NCBI GenBank assembly: GCA_963829705.1
Contig: CAWHJN010000005.1
Location: forward strand, 868,001 to 932,000
DNA from: CAWHJN01 sp963829705
GTDB taxonomy: Bacteria > Bacteroidota > Rhodothermia > Rhodothermales > BA12
Reading direction: 5' to 3'
DNA: 64,000 bases
Shown here piece by piece: positions 25,490 through 35,090 of this stretch. The notes below the pieces were generated by a model. It worked only from the letters and a program-made list of their open reading frames with translations, was not told where the DNA came from and searched no databases. The position numbers were made by a program, and so were the translations under genes. Each line of letters opens with the position of its first letter. The stretch's first letter is position 1.

Positions 25490-27297
25490 CAGCGGACGAA
25501 CAGCAGCGTGCGAGTGAAAGAGTGGGAATCGGCGACGAGGCGGCACAGGTAGACCCCGGAAGCCACAGGTACGCCCGCGTCGTCGCGGCCATCCCAGGTG
25601 GTCTCGTGGGTGCCCGCCGCGCGCGGCTCTGCAACGAGCGTGCGGACGCGCCGCCCGGTGGCGTCGTAGACGGCCAGCGCCACGCCCGCGGCGCGGGGCA
25701 GGTGGTAGCGTAGCCGCGCCTGCGTGTGGAACGGCGACGGCGCGGGGGCGTCGAGCGCGAACGCTGTTGGGATCTCGGCGGGTGCCGCGCCGGTGGCGAC
25801 GAGCGTGAAGGCCGGGCCGGTGGCGAACGCCGAACCGACGCGCTCCGCCGACACTTCCTGCACGCCCCAGTGGTACGTGCCGGCCCCGACGGCCAGCGTG
25901 ATTTCGGTGCGCGTGCCCATCCTTCCCGCCGCGGGCAGCGTGCGGTAACCCGATGCGGGCAGCGCGGCCGGAGCCACCACGTCGAAGCGACCCGGGGCGG
26001 TACCTACCCACACGTCGTAGGTGGCGTTGGGCGCGTCGCCGCCGTCCCAGCGCAGCGTCACGGCATCGCCCTGCACGTCGGCGGTGAGGCCCGAGGGCGG
26101 GCCGGGGACGACGGCAGCACGTGCGCGGTCGTTGCGGTAGAGCGCGGCGACGTGGCCCGCAGCGAACAGGTCGAGGTCGCCGTCGCCGTCGTAGTCGAGA
26201 AACTGCATCGGGCCGGAGGTGCTGCCGAGGAGGAAGTTTTTCTCCGTCAGCGTCCCGTCGATGTCCTGGTAGACGCGGAACTCGGCGGGGGCGTACTGGC
26301 GGGCCTGCCCGGTGACGGCGAAGTCGAGGTCTCCGTCGCCGTCGAGGTCGCCGAAGTCCACATCTCCTCCGAAGAGCGGCTCGGCGAAGGACCCGTTCGA
26401 CAGCGCGGTGCGCCCGGAGAAGTAGGTGGCGCTGGGCGTGGCCCCGGTCAGCGCCTGCGACGTGCCTCCCCCATTCTGCGGTGCGATGGCGGCGCGGCCA
26501 AAGAGCACTCCCTCTCCGGTTTCGACGGCGACGTACTGGCCACCCCGCTGCTCGTATGTCACCGCGACGATGCCCGCCGGGGTCAGGCCGGAGAGGAACA
26601 CGTCGGGCCGAGCATCGCCACGGAAATCCATCCATTCAAACGTGCCGAAGACGAGGGGAGGCAAATCCGTGGGCGTCTCGGCAAACGCGCCGCCCGTGTT
26701 GAGGTAGAGGTGCGTCTCAGGCGTATACGGCGCGGAGGCCGACGCCGTGCCGCTGAGGAGCAGGTCGAGGTCGCCGTCGCCGTCGTGGTCGGCCCAGGCG
26801 AGGCTGCCGCTGTGCAGGTCGGCAAGGCCGACATCGACGAGCGCAAGGGTCCCCGCGTCGTTGCGGTAGAGCAGGGTGCGGGGCGCGTAGGGCGGCGCGT
26901 GTGTGGTGCTGCCGAGGAGGGCGAGGTCGAGGTCGCCGTCGCCGTCGTAATCTCCCCACGCCGCGTCGCCAAAGGCCAGCGGCACGAGCGCCGCCGCTAC
27001 GTCGGTCAACTGCGGACGCTGGCCCCCCGGCACCGTGGGATCGGCAACGGCCCCGTCATTGCGGTAAAGGCGCGCCTGCACTTCGTAGTCACCCGCGCCC
27101 GAGACGCGCACGTCGCCCGAGAGGAGCAGGTCGAGGTCACCGTCGCCGTCGTAATCGGCCCACGCCGAAAGAGCGTTCCGCAGTTCGGGGAAATCGACCG
27201 GGACGCGCGTGAACGTGAACGGATGCTGGACGGTCTGGGCCGGGGCGGTGAAAGGCAGCACAACGACGGCGAGCACCGCGAGGACAGAACGCAGCAT
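25489..27297 (-). CDS. Secreted FG-GAP repeat protein 1 with fibronectin III and type IX-style sorting domain
   Basis: A 602-residue exported protein (signal LRSVLAVLAVVVLPFTAPAQ). At least six FG-GAP repeats follow (WADYDGDGDLDLLLSG, WGDYDGDGDLDLALLG, WADHDGDGDLDLLLSG, FGDLDGDGDLDFAVTG, FLDYDGDGDLDLFAAG and one degenerate). Then come a fibronectin type III-like domain (PPSGLTADVQGDAVTLRWDG...) and a C-terminal FlgD-like module (LAVYDATGRRVRTLV...GTHETTWDGRDDAGVPVASG, YLCRLV). That module is the usual type IX secretion sorting signal in Bacteroidota/Rhodothermota. ATG at 27297 begins the signal peptide. It is translationally coupled to the second FG-GAP gene. Confidence 0.88.
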   Translation of the reverse strand: MLRSVLAVLAVVVLPFTAPAQTVQHPFTFTRVPVDFPELRNALSAWADYDGDGDLDLLLSGDVRVSGAGDYEVQARLYRNDGAVADPTVPGGQRPQLTDVAAALVPLAFGDAAWGDYDGDGDLDLALLGSTTHAPPYAPRTLLYRNDAGTLALVDVGLADLHSGSLAWADHDGDGDLDLLLSGTASASAPYTPETHLYLNTGGAFAETPTDLPPLVFGTFEWMDFRGDARPDVFLSGLTPAGIVAVTYEQRGGQYVAVETGEGVLFGRAAIAPQNGGGTSQALTGATPSATYFSGRTALSNGSFAEPLFGGDVDFGDLDGDGDLDFAVTGQARQYAPAEFRVYQDIDGTLTEKNFLLGSTSGPMQFLDYDGDGDLDLFAAGHVAALYRNDRARAAVVPGPPSGLTADVQGDAVTLRWDGGDAPNATYDVWVGTAPGRFDVVAPAALPASGYRTLPAAGRMGTRTEITLAVGAGTYHWGVQEVSAERVGSAFATGPAFTLVATGAAPAEIPTAFALDAPAPSPFHTQARLRYHLPRAAGVALAVYDATGRRVRTLVAEPRAAGTHETTWDGRDDAGVPVASGVYLCRLVADSHSFTRTLLFVR

Positions 27298-27462
27298 CTG
27301 AAGAGGGAGGCTTGAAAGACCGCGCAAAAAACGACAATCCCGGCGGCGAAGAAAGGGCAAAAGGGAAAGTTGGAACGCGGAAAGAGAGGAAAGCTGAAAC
27401 GAGAGGGGAGCAGGGGCGCAATGCATGGCGCCCTCCGCGAACTCACCAACTACCCGGCATTC

Positions 27463-28197
27463 TCACGCGCTTTCGGCGGCTTCGATGAGCGTGTCGGCGA
27501 GGGGCTCGCCGAGGTAGCGGTCTATCACGTAGTGCGCGGCGTAGATGAGCGGCGTGGCGGCGAGGGCGACGACGAACTTGTAGGCGTAGTTGAAGACCGT
27601 GATGGCCAGCACCGTTTGCATCGTCATCTGGCCCGACAGGTAAAAGGCGACGAAGAGCACGGCGAAGGTGTCGATAAACTGCGAGCCGAACGTCGACCCC
27701 GTCGCGCGCAGCCACAGGTGCCGCCCGTCGGTGAGGCGGCGCAGCCAGTGGAACAGGCTGATGTCGGCGAGCTGGCCGACGAGGTAGGCGACGAGGCTAC
27801 CGGCGATGATCCACGTGGACGCGCCGAAGACGGCGTCGAAGGCCTCGCCCGGGACGGGCGAGATCGGGGCCACAGGCACGCCCAGCGCCAGCTTCAGCAG
27901 CGCGAACTCGAACACGATCATCGCCATGCCCACGAGCGTCACGAACGTGATGCCGGCCTTGCCGAAGTACTCGTTGAGGAGGTCGGTGACGATAAACGTG
28001 ACGGGAAAGGCCAGCACCCCCGCCGTCATCACGACGCTGTCGAACGGCTGCCCGAAGACGGTGAGCGTGGTGGGCAGCGTCATCACGGTGAACAGCTTGC
28101 TCGCCGTCGCCTCGGCCACGACGAGGGCCGTCAGGAAGATGGCGGTGCAGACGACGAACAGCTTTTCGGGCCTGCCGAGGGTGTAGGGGGCGCGCAT
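27463..28197 (-). CDS. yhhQ: Queuosine precursor transporter (VUT family, YhhQ)
   Basis: A 244-residue inner-membrane protein with six predicted helices. Family signatures are visible: NLLNE-like VTDLLNEYFGK, the conserved SWIIAGSLVAYLVGQLADISLF-type stretch, and GSTFGSQFIDTFAVLFVAFY. YhhQ/VUT proteins import preQ0/preQ1, precursors of queuosine in tRNA. That fits the presence of queA at the right end of this window, though the two are 36 kb apart. ATG at 28197 starts just before the first helix; upstream in-frame sequence is not conserved-looking. Confidence 0.9.
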   Translation of the reverse strand: MRAPYTLGRPEKLFVVCTAIFLTALVVAEATASKLFTVMTLPTTLTVFGQPFDSVVMTAGVLAFPVTFIVTDLLNEYFGKAGITFVTLVGMAMIVFEFALLKLALGVPVAPISPVPGEAFDAVFGASTWIIAGSLVAYLVGQLADISLFHWLRRLTDGRHLWLRATGSTFGSQFIDTFAVLFVAFYLSGQMTMQTVLAITVFNYAYKFVVALAATPLIYAAHYVIDRYLGEPLADTLIEAAESA

Positions 28198-28363
28198 AGG
28201 GTGAGCAGGTGACGGCGCAAGATACTGGCAGGCGCGCGGTGCCGGGAGCGCGCGCGCCGCCGGGGGCGGTGCGAACGTTGTGTTACACCCGGCGGGTGGG
28301 ACGCGTGGCCGGGCACGGAGCCCCACAGGGCGCGTCTCACCTTCCCGCTCACCCCGCCCTGCC

Positions 28364-29851
28364 ATGCACATCCTCGTCACCGGTGCCACCGGATACATCG
28401 GCGGGCGCCTCGTCCCGTGTTTGCTCGACGCCGGGCACCGGGTGCGCTGCATGTCGCGCAGCGCTGACCGCCTGGCGCAGCGCCCGTGGGCCGCATCGGT
28501 CGAGATCGCGCAGGGAGATGTACTCGACGCTTCTTCGCTCGCCGCCGCGCTCGACGGCATCGACGTAGCCTATTACCTCGTCCACTCGCTCTACGCGGGT
28601 GACACGTTCGCGGAGCGTGACCGGCAGGGGGCGGAAAACTTCGGAAGGGCGGCGGCTCGGGCGGGCGTGAAGCGCATCGTCTACCTCGGTGGCATCAGGC
28701 CGAAAGGGGCGCACTCGTCCGAGCACCTCGAAAGCCGGTTGGAAACGGGAGACGCGCTGCGGGCGAGTGGGGTGGACGTGACCGAGTTCCGGGCGGCGGT
28801 GATCGTCGGGTCAGGCTCGATCTCGTTCGAGATGATCCGCTACCTCACCGAGCGCGTGCCCGTGATGATCTGCCCGCGCTGGGTGGACACGCCTACCCAA
28901 CCCATCGCCGTGCGGACGGTGCTCGCGTACCTCGTCGCCGCGCTCGACACGCCGGGCAGCGTGGGCAAAATCCTGGAGATCGGCGGCGAGGACGTGCTCG
29001 CCTACGCCGACATGTTTCGCATCTACGCTACGGTGCGCGGGCTGCAGCGGACGGTCGTGAAGGTGCCGTTTCTCACGCCGCGCCTGTCGGCGCTGTGGGT
29101 GGGGCTGGTGACGCCCATCTCGTACGCCATCGCCCGCCCGCTCATCGACGGCCTCCGCAGCGAGGTCGTCGTCACCGACCACACGGCGCGCGAACTCTTC
29201 GACATCCAGCCCATCTCGTACGAAAAGGCCGTCCGCCTCGCGCTCGAACGCTACACGAGCGACACCGTCGAGACCGTCTGGCACGGCGCGTACTCGACGT
29301 CGCCGCCGCGCCGTGACGGCGAGGTCGCGTCGGTGTTGACGGACGAAGAGGGCATGATGCGCGACGAGCGGCACCTGCGCGTCCGCGCCCGGCCCGAGCG
29401 CGTCTTTTACGTCGTGAAATCCATCGGCGGCGAGCAGGGGTGGCTGTACGCCAACGCACTGTGGCAACTGCGCGGGCTGATGGACGAACTGGTGGGCGGC
29501 ATCGGCCTGCAACGTGGGCGGCGTTCGTCGCATGACGCCCGCGTGGGCGACGCCATCGACTTCTGGCGCGTCGAGGCGCTCGAAGAAAACCGCCTTTTGC
29601 GCCTGCGCGCCGAGATGAAGGTGCCCGGCAAAGCGTGGCTCCAGTTCGAGGTCGAACCCGACCCGGACGACGAAAACGCCTCGCTCGTCACGCAAACGGC
29701 GTTTTACGAACCGAAAGGGCTGCCGGGTCTGTTGTACTGGTACGCCGTGCTGCCCGCGCACTTTTTCGTTTTCCCCGGCATGATCCGCGAGATCAAGGCG
29801 CGCAGCGAAGCGCTGGAAGCAGGCGCCGCGCGCGAGGAAGTTTTCGAGTAA
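28364..29851 (+). CDS. SDR-family NAD(P)-binding protein with C-terminal DUF2867 domain
   Basis: A 495-residue two-domain protein. The N-terminal 290 residues are an atypical short-chain dehydrogenase/NmrA-like Rossmann fold (ILVTGATGYIGGRLVPCLL, VAYYLVHSL, KRIVYLGGI). The C-terminal 160 residues (RVRARPERVFYVVKSIGGEQGWLYANALWQLRG...) match DUF2867, a START-like ligand pocket. The Tyr-x3-Lys motif of classic SDRs is not evident, so it may bind rather than reduce its substrate. The ATG at 28364 gives the canonical start of the first beta strand. It converges on the next gene with only 3 nt between stops. Confidence 0.9.
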   Translation: MHILVTGATGYIGGRLVPCLLDAGHRVRCMSRSADRLAQRPWAASVEIAQGDVLDASSLAAALDGIDVAYYLVHSLYAGDTFAERDRQGAENFGRAAARAGVKRIVYLGGIRPKGAHSSEHLESRLETGDALRASGVDVTEFRAAVIVGSGSISFEMIRYLTERVPVMICPRWVDTPTQPIAVRTVLAYLVAALDTPGSVGKILEIGGEDVLAYADMFRIYATVRGLQRTVVKVPFLTPRLSALWVGLVTPISYAIARPLIDGLRSEVVVTDHTARELFDIQPISYEKAVRLALERYTSDTVETVWHGAYSTSPPRRDGEVASVLTDEEGMMRDERHLRVRARPERVFYVVKSIGGEQGWLYANALWQLRGLMDELVGGIGLQRGRRSSHDARVGDAIDFWRVEALEENRLLRLRAEMKVPGKAWLQFEVEPDPDDENASLVTQTAFYEPKGLPGLLYWYAVLPAHFFVFPGMIREIKARSEALEAGAAREEVFE

Positions 29852-29854
29852 TGG

Positions 29855-30301
29855 TCAGCCTGTCGCCCGTCCCGTTTGCGCGGCCTCCAGCGCGTTTTCT
29901 ACCACAGATAGCGGCATCGACAGGAGTTCTGCCGCCGCCAGTACGTCGGTCGCGTCGTGCGGATGGCGCAGGGTGCCCGCACGGTAGCGTCGGTAGGCCA
30001 CGAATACCTTGCTGACGAGCACGTGCAACTCGTTGCGCCTGTTGATGAGGTTGACGTCCACGCCCGGCCCTCCCCGATGCTGGTTGGCGAGCCCGAAATC
30101 GACGATGCGGCGCAGATCGTCGGGCAGGAGGATGACCTCCGCGACGGCGCGGTAATCCCACAGGACGCTGAAGCCCGGCTGCCACGCTCCGGCGTCGTAG
30201 AGCGCCTGCATCGCGCCGAGGATCGTGCCGGCGTCGAGCCGGCCGGAAAAGCGGACGACGGCGAGTGCCTGCGCGGGTTCGAGGTGTGTGGTGAAGGGCA
30301 T
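29855..30301 (-). CDS. Hypothetical protein, STAS/SpoIIAA-like
   Basis: A 148-residue cytoplasmic protein. The first 90 residues (LAVVRFSGRLDAGTILGAMQALYDAG, FSVLWDYRAVAEVILLPDDLRRIVDFG) resemble the alternating strand-helix pattern of STAS/SpoIIAA-like domains that are common in Bacteroidota. The last 50 residues are helical. No catalytic motif is seen. It follows the S9A peptidase gene by 6 nt on the same strand, so it is probably co-transcribed. Function unknown. Confidence 0.6.
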   Translation of the reverse strand: MPFTTHLEPAQALAVVRFSGRLDAGTILGAMQALYDAGAWQPGFSVLWDYRAVAEVILLPDDLRRIVDFGLANQHRGGPGVDVNLINRRNELHVLVSKVFVAYRRYRAGTLRHPHDATDVLAAAELLSMPLSVVENALEAAQTGRATG

Positions 30302-30307
30302 CAGGTT

Positions 30308-32398
30308 TCAGCGTGTGCCGCCCGGCCCGTTCATGCCCAGCAGGTTCATGAAAAAGCGCCACCGGATCTCCTGGTCGAACACCTGCTGCTCGGTGCTCTT
30401 GCCCGTGCCGTGGCCGCTCTCGAAGTCGATGTAGAGCAGAATGGGATCGATCTGGCCCTCGTTGTTCTGCAACCGCGCGGCGAATTTCTTGGCGTGGAGG
30501 GCATCGACGCGCGTGTCGTTCTCGCCCGCCGTCACCATCGTCGGCGGGATGTTGACGCCCGTGCGGACGTTGTGGTAGGGCGAGTAGCGCAGGATCGTGC
30601 GGAAATCCGCTTCCACGTCGGGGTCGCCGTACTCGGGAATCCAGTAGCGGGCGATGAGGAATTTGTGGTAGCGCACCATGTCGAGTAGCGGCACGGCGCA
30701 CACCGCGGCGGCGAAGAGGTCGGGCCGCTGCGTCATCAGCGCGCCGATGAGCAGGCCGCCGTTGGAGCCGCCGTAGACGCCCAACTTCTCGGGATTCGTG
30801 TAGCCCTCGCTGATCAGAAACTCCGCCGCGCCGATGAAATCGTCGAACACGTTCTGCTTGTTCGTCAGCATCCCCGCGCGGTGCCACGCCTCGCCGTACT
30901 CGTTGCCCCCGCGCAGCGCCGCAATCGCGTAGACGCCGCCCCGGTTGATGAAGGCCGCATTCAGCCCCGCGAAGCCCGGCGTCATGCCGATGTTGAAGCC
31001 GCCGTAGCCGTAGAGCAGCGCCGGGTTGTCGCCCGTCTTCTGCGTCCCCTTTTTGTACATCAAGATGATGGGCACGCGCGTGCCGTCCTTCGACGTGTAA
31101 AAGGCCACCTCGCCCTCGATCTCCGACGTGTCGATGCCGGGCTCCTGTTCGTAAAACAGCGTCCACGCGTCCATCGCGTCGGCGTCGGTGCGGTAGATTT
31201 TGAGCGGCGCGGTGAACGTGTTGAGGCCCACGAGCAGCGTGTTGGACTCCTCGTGATAGCTCACGTACGAGGCGTTGCCGACCTCGGGCAGCGTCAGCTC
31301 GCGCTGGAAGTTGCCGTCGAGGTCATACACCCGCAGCCGGCTGACGAGGTCTTTGCGGTCGAGCGTGACGATGCTCGTGTTCGTGACGGCGTAATCGTCG
31401 AGCACCGTCTCGCCCTCGGGAATGAGCGTTTTCCAGTTCGAGAAGCCCGGCGCGTCGAGGTCCGCCACCATCAGCTTGAAGTTGGGCGCGTGGTCGTTGG
31501 TGAAGAGGTAGAGCCTGTCGCCCTTGGCATTGGGCGTGGCGGTGAAGTCGCGGCTCGCGTAGATCTCGACGGGTGCGCCGCCCTCGCGCTGCAGGACGAG
31601 CGAGTGGGTGGCGTAGAAATCGCCTTTCGTGGTAAAGGTCACGTCGGCGTCGCGGGCGTCATCCACGCTCGCAAAATTGCCCGCGTCGTCGGGCTGGACG
31701 AGGAACTCGTCGGCGGCACGGCCCGCGGCAAAGCGGTGGCGGTAGGTGCGGAGCGGCTCCTGGTTACGGATCATCTCGGCGGTGCCGACGGTGATGTACG
31801 CGCCCTCGCCGTCGCGGGTGAACGAGAAGCCGCGCAGCCCTTCGATGGGTCCGGCAAGGAGTTCGCCCGTGGCGGTATCGTAGATGCGGTACTCGCTGAT
31901 CTCGGCCCCCGCCTTCTGCACGCCCACGGCCACGCGGTCGCCCTTCTTGGTGTAGGTGATGCCCGAGAGCGCCGTCAGGCCGCTGGCGTCGAGCGTCTCG
32001 GGGTCGAACAGGAGCACGTCCTTGCCGCCGCGCCGCGTGTACAGCTTCGCCTGCTTTTCGCCCTTGCGCTTGATGGTCAGAAACTGGTTGTCGCCCACAA
32101 GGGTGAGCGGCGAAATCTGATCGCGGTCGAGGTACGCGGCGATCTCGTCGTGCAGACCGGGGACGGCGGGATACGCCTCTTCGGCGTAGTCGAGCGTGGC
32201 CTGGTGCTGCGCGTGCGACCATGCCTTCACCTCGGCGTCGTCTTTGTCCTCGAGCCAGCGGTAGGGGTCGGTGAGGCGGACGTCGAAGAGCGTGTCCACG
32301 ACGGGCCGGGCGGGCGTGGCGGGCGGCGCGAACGTCTGCGCGCGGAGCGTGGGCGCGGCGAGGGCGAGGGCGGTGGTGGCGAGCAGCAAACGGTTCAT
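30308..32398 (-). CDS. Secreted prolyl oligopeptidase (S9A)
   Basis: A 696-residue exported S9A peptidase that cleaves short peptides after proline. Signal peptide LLATTALALAAPTLRAQ. The N-terminal segment DPYRWLEDKDDAEVKAW is the family hallmark preceding the seven-bladed propeller. The hydrolase domain has Ser in YGGSNGGLL, Asp in TAGENDTRVD and His in FESGHGTGKS. It heads a small operon with the STAS-like gene and diverges from the polysaccharide locus. Confidence 0.95.
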   Translation of the reverse strand: MNRLLLATTALALAAPTLRAQTFAPPATPARPVVDTLFDVRLTDPYRWLEDKDDAEVKAWSHAQHQATLDYAEEAYPAVPGLHDEIAAYLDRDQISPLTLVGDNQFLTIKRKGEKQAKLYTRRGGKDVLLFDPETLDASGLTALSGITYTKKGDRVAVGVQKAGAEISEYRIYDTATGELLAGPIEGLRGFSFTRDGEGAYITVGTAEMIRNQEPLRTYRHRFAAGRAADEFLVQPDDAGNFASVDDARDADVTFTTKGDFYATHSLVLQREGGAPVEIYASRDFTATPNAKGDRLYLFTNDHAPNFKLMVADLDAPGFSNWKTLIPEGETVLDDYAVTNTSIVTLDRKDLVSRLRVYDLDGNFQRELTLPEVGNASYVSYHEESNTLLVGLNTFTAPLKIYRTDADAMDAWTLFYEQEPGIDTSEIEGEVAFYTSKDGTRVPIILMYKKGTQKTGDNPALLYGYGGFNIGMTPGFAGLNAAFINRGGVYAIAALRGGNEYGEAWHRAGMLTNKQNVFDDFIGAAEFLISEGYTNPEKLGVYGGSNGGLLIGALMTQRPDLFAAAVCAVPLLDMVRYHKFLIARYWIPEYGDPDVEADFRTILRYSPYHNVRTGVNIPPTMVTAGENDTRVDALHAKKFAARLQNNEGQIDPILLYIDFESGHGTGKSTEQQVFDQEIRWRFFMNLLGMNGPGGTR

Positions 32399-32712
32399 CG
32401 GGGTGGAGCAGAAAAGGCGACACGGCCAAAGTCGGGCGGAACGGGAGCGGTGTCAACAAACGCCCAGACCTGACAGGCTCTCGAAAACAGGCCACGTCCG
32501 CGTGCCGGGCACTGTGAAACGTCCTCGGATTCCCCGGTCGGAACGAGGGTGGACGGGTGTTTGCCGGGCGGCGTGTGTACTTTCATCGCCCCGCAACGCC
32601 TTTGGGCCTGCCCGGCACCGGTGCGCGCGCCACGAGATTTTTGCGCCTCGCACCGTGCCCTCGGGATTTTTCCCTCCTGACCGTCGCGCCGCTCACGCCC
32701 GCGTGCTACTCT
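32399..32712. other. Intergenic region between divergent S9A peptidase and wzc
   Basis: 314 nt with no convincing gene. It must hold the promoter of the polysaccharide locus. A TACTTTC element at 32578-32584 resembles the -10 of other genes here, with TTTG at 32560-32563 upstream, but the 14-nt spacing is poor. No strong hairpin or repeat was seen. Confidence 0.5.
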
Positions 32713-35085
32713 ATGACCCCTTTAGATCCGTCCAGCAACCGCAACGGCGCGGCGCGCACCCCGGCCACGGCCTTCGCGCCCGACGCCCAGGCCGAAGACG
32801 AGATTTCGCTCGCCGACCTGTTCTCGACGCTGCTCAAGGGCAAGTGGATCATCCTCGGCTGCTTTCTCGTCGTGCTGGCGCTCGTGGCGCTCTACACGTT
32901 TACGCGCGCGCCGCTCTACGAGTCGTCGAGCCTGCTCTACGTGAGCAACCAGTCGTCCACGCCGGGTTTGAGCGAGGTGCTCGGACTCGACATGAACAAC
33001 CGCAACATCAACAACGAGATCGAGATTCTCAAGTCGCGCACCATCGCGCAGCGCGTGGCCGACCGGCTCGACAACCTCGCCACGGTGCCGGAAACGGGTG
33101 AGCCCGTCTCGATCCTCCGCAAGCCCGACGGCACGGTGCGCGCCGAGCGCGACATCGTGGAGGCGCTGCGGGGCGAGGCGGTGACGATCAGCCCCGTCAG
33201 CCGCGACGTGGACATGATCAACGTGCGCGTGCGCTCGACGGCTCCGGCCGAGGCGGCGCTGATCGCCAACATCTTCGCGCAGGAGTACGTGGCCTACAAC
33301 CGCCGCGAGGCGCGGGGACGCTTCCGGGCCGCCCGCGAATTTCTGGACGAGCAGGTGACGCGATTGGATTCCGTCAACGCCGCCACCGACCAGCAATTCA
33401 TCGAGTTCCAGAACCAGGAGCGCATCGTCGCGCCCGAGCTGGAGGCGCAGCAACTCTACCTCCAGATCAGCGAACTCCAGCGCCGCCGCCTCGAAGTGCA
33501 GGTGGCGCTCGAAAACGCGCAGGCCGAGATCGACAGCTACGAATCCGAACTCAACCGCGTGCGTCCCGGCCTGGCCGCCCGCATCGCCTCGACGGACGAC
33601 GCCATCATCACGTCGCTCAAAAACCAGGTGGCGCAGAAGCAGCAGGAGCTGGACGCCATCTACGCCAAGAACCCCACGGCACGCACGCAGCAGCCTCCGC
33701 CCAATGAGGTGCAGCGCTTGCAGCGCGAGATCGCGACGCTTCAGCGCGAGATCACCGAGCGTTCGGGTGAACTGGCGCGGACGCTGCTCGAAGGCGGCGC
33801 GCTGATCTCGCCGCAGACGGGCACGGCGCCGAGCACGTCGTACGGGCCTATCCAGGAAATCACGCAGGCGCTCATTGCCAAGCGCGCCGAGGCGGCGGGG
33901 CTGGCGGCGAGCCTGAACGTGGTCGAGCGCAACATCGGCAGCTTCCAGTCGCAGCTCAACCGGCTGCCGGGCCAGAACGTGCTCATCGAGCGGCTGAGCC
34001 GCAACCGCGAGCTGGGGCAGGAGGCGTACCTCGCCTACCAGCAGCAGCTTCAGCAGGCCCGCGCCGCCGAGCAGTCCGAGATCGGCTACGTCTCCATCGT
34101 CGACCCTGCGTATCTGCCCGAGGAGCCCGTCAGCCCGCGCGTGCCGCTCAACCTCTTGCTCGGTACCATCCTGGGTCTCATGGGCGGCGTGGGGCTGGCG
34201 CTGTTGCGCTCGGCGCTCGACAACAAGATCCGCCGCCCCGAAGACCTGCGCCGCAAGGGCTACCCCATCATGAGCGTCGTGCCCGACATGCGGCGCGTCG
34301 TCAAGCTCGACTTCGACGGGCGCGAGCGCGTGACGGTGGACGGGCACTCGTACGCGACGAGCCTCATCACGCTGCTCAACCCGCTCTCGCCCATTGCCGA
34401 GGCGTACCGGAAGCTCCGCACCAACATCCAGTTCAGCCGCCCCGACACGCCCCTTCAGGTGCTCGCCATCACGAGTCCGGGCCCGGGCGAGGGCAAGAGC
34501 GTGACGGCGATGAACCTGGCGATCTCGATGGCGCAGTCGGGCCGGCGCACGCTCTACATCGACGCCGACCTCCGGCGGCCCAGCGGCCACAAGCTCATGG
34601 GCGTGCCGCGCGAGCCCGGCCTGGTGGATCTGCTGTTCGAAACGTCGTTTGGCTCGGCAGAATCGTACCGCACGGGCACGGACAACCTCTACGTGCTGCC
34701 CGCTGGCGGGCGCTCGTCGAACCCCTCCGAGCTGCTCGGCTCGCGCCGGATGCAGGATTTGCTGGCGTATGTGCGCCGCGAGTTCGACATGGTCATCGTG
34801 GACACGTCGCCCGTGCTGGCCGTCACCGACGCGCAGATCGTGGGCACGATGGTCGATGCAACGCTCATCGTGACCTCGGCGGCAGAGACGACGCTGCAGG
34901 GCCTCGAACGCAGCGCCGAAGCACTCCGCGACATTGGCGCGGAAATTGTCGGCGTCGTGCTCAACCGGTTCGATGCTCAGGCCGCCTACGGAGGCTACGG
35001 CTCGGGCTACGGATACGGCTACGGGTATGGCTACGGCTACGGAGAGTACGGCGAGCAGGTCTCCTCCGAATCCACCCTCAGCTGA
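32713..35085 (+). CDS. wzc: Wzc-type polysaccharide co-polymerase / tyrosine autokinase
   Basis: A 790-residue inner-membrane protein that controls polysaccharide chain length and export. N-terminal Wzz domain: helix KWIILGCFLVVLALVALYTF, a long periplasmic coiled-coil (residues about 200-450) and a second helix near NLLLGTILGLMGGVGLALL. The C-terminal BY-kinase has Walker A SPGPGEGKSVTA, Walker A' TLYIDADLRRP and Walker B MVIVDTSPV. The tail is an extreme Gly-Tyr repeat (34986-35049) that would carry the autophosphorylated Tyr cluster. First gene of the locus, just before the SLBB protein. Confidence 0.95.
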   Translation: MTPLDPSSNRNGAARTPATAFAPDAQAEDEISLADLFSTLLKGKWIILGCFLVVLALVALYTFTRAPLYESSSLLYVSNQSSTPGLSEVLGLDMNNRNINNEIEILKSRTIAQRVADRLDNLATVPETGEPVSILRKPDGTVRAERDIVEALRGEAVTISPVSRDVDMINVRVRSTAPAEAALIANIFAQEYVAYNRREARGRFRAAREFLDEQVTRLDSVNAATDQQFIEFQNQERIVAPELEAQQLYLQISELQRRRLEVQVALENAQAEIDSYESELNRVRPGLAARIASTDDAIITSLKNQVAQKQQELDAIYAKNPTARTQQPPPNEVQRLQREIATLQREITERSGELARTLLEGGALISPQTGTAPSTSYGPIQEITQALIAKRAEAAGLAASLNVVERNIGSFQSQLNRLPGQNVLIERLSRNRELGQEAYLAYQQQLQQARAAEQSEIGYVSIVDPAYLPEEPVSPRVPLNLLLGTILGLMGGVGLALLRSALDNKIRRPEDLRRKGYPIMSVVPDMRRVVKLDFDGRERVTVDGHSYATSLITLLNPLSPIAEAYRKLRTNIQFSRPDTPLQVLAITSPGPGEGKSVTAMNLAISMAQSGRRTLYIDADLRRPSGHKLMGVPREPGLVDLLFETSFGSAESYRTGTDNLYVLPAGGRSSNPSELLGSRRMQDLLAYVRREFDMVIVDTSPVLAVTDAQIVGTMVDATLIVTSAAETTLQGLERSAEALRDIGAEIVGVVLNRFDAQAAYGGYGSGYGYGYGYGYGYGEYGEQVSSESTLS
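34986..35049 (+). repeat. Tandem Gly-Tyr codon repeat at the end of wzc
   Basis: Short tandem repeats of GGCTACGG-like units, with codon variants, encode alternating Gly and Tyr with at least nine Tyr. This is the tyrosine cluster of the kinase tail. The repeat structure makes slippage-driven length change possible. Confidence 0.8.
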
Positions 35086-35090
35086 ACCCG

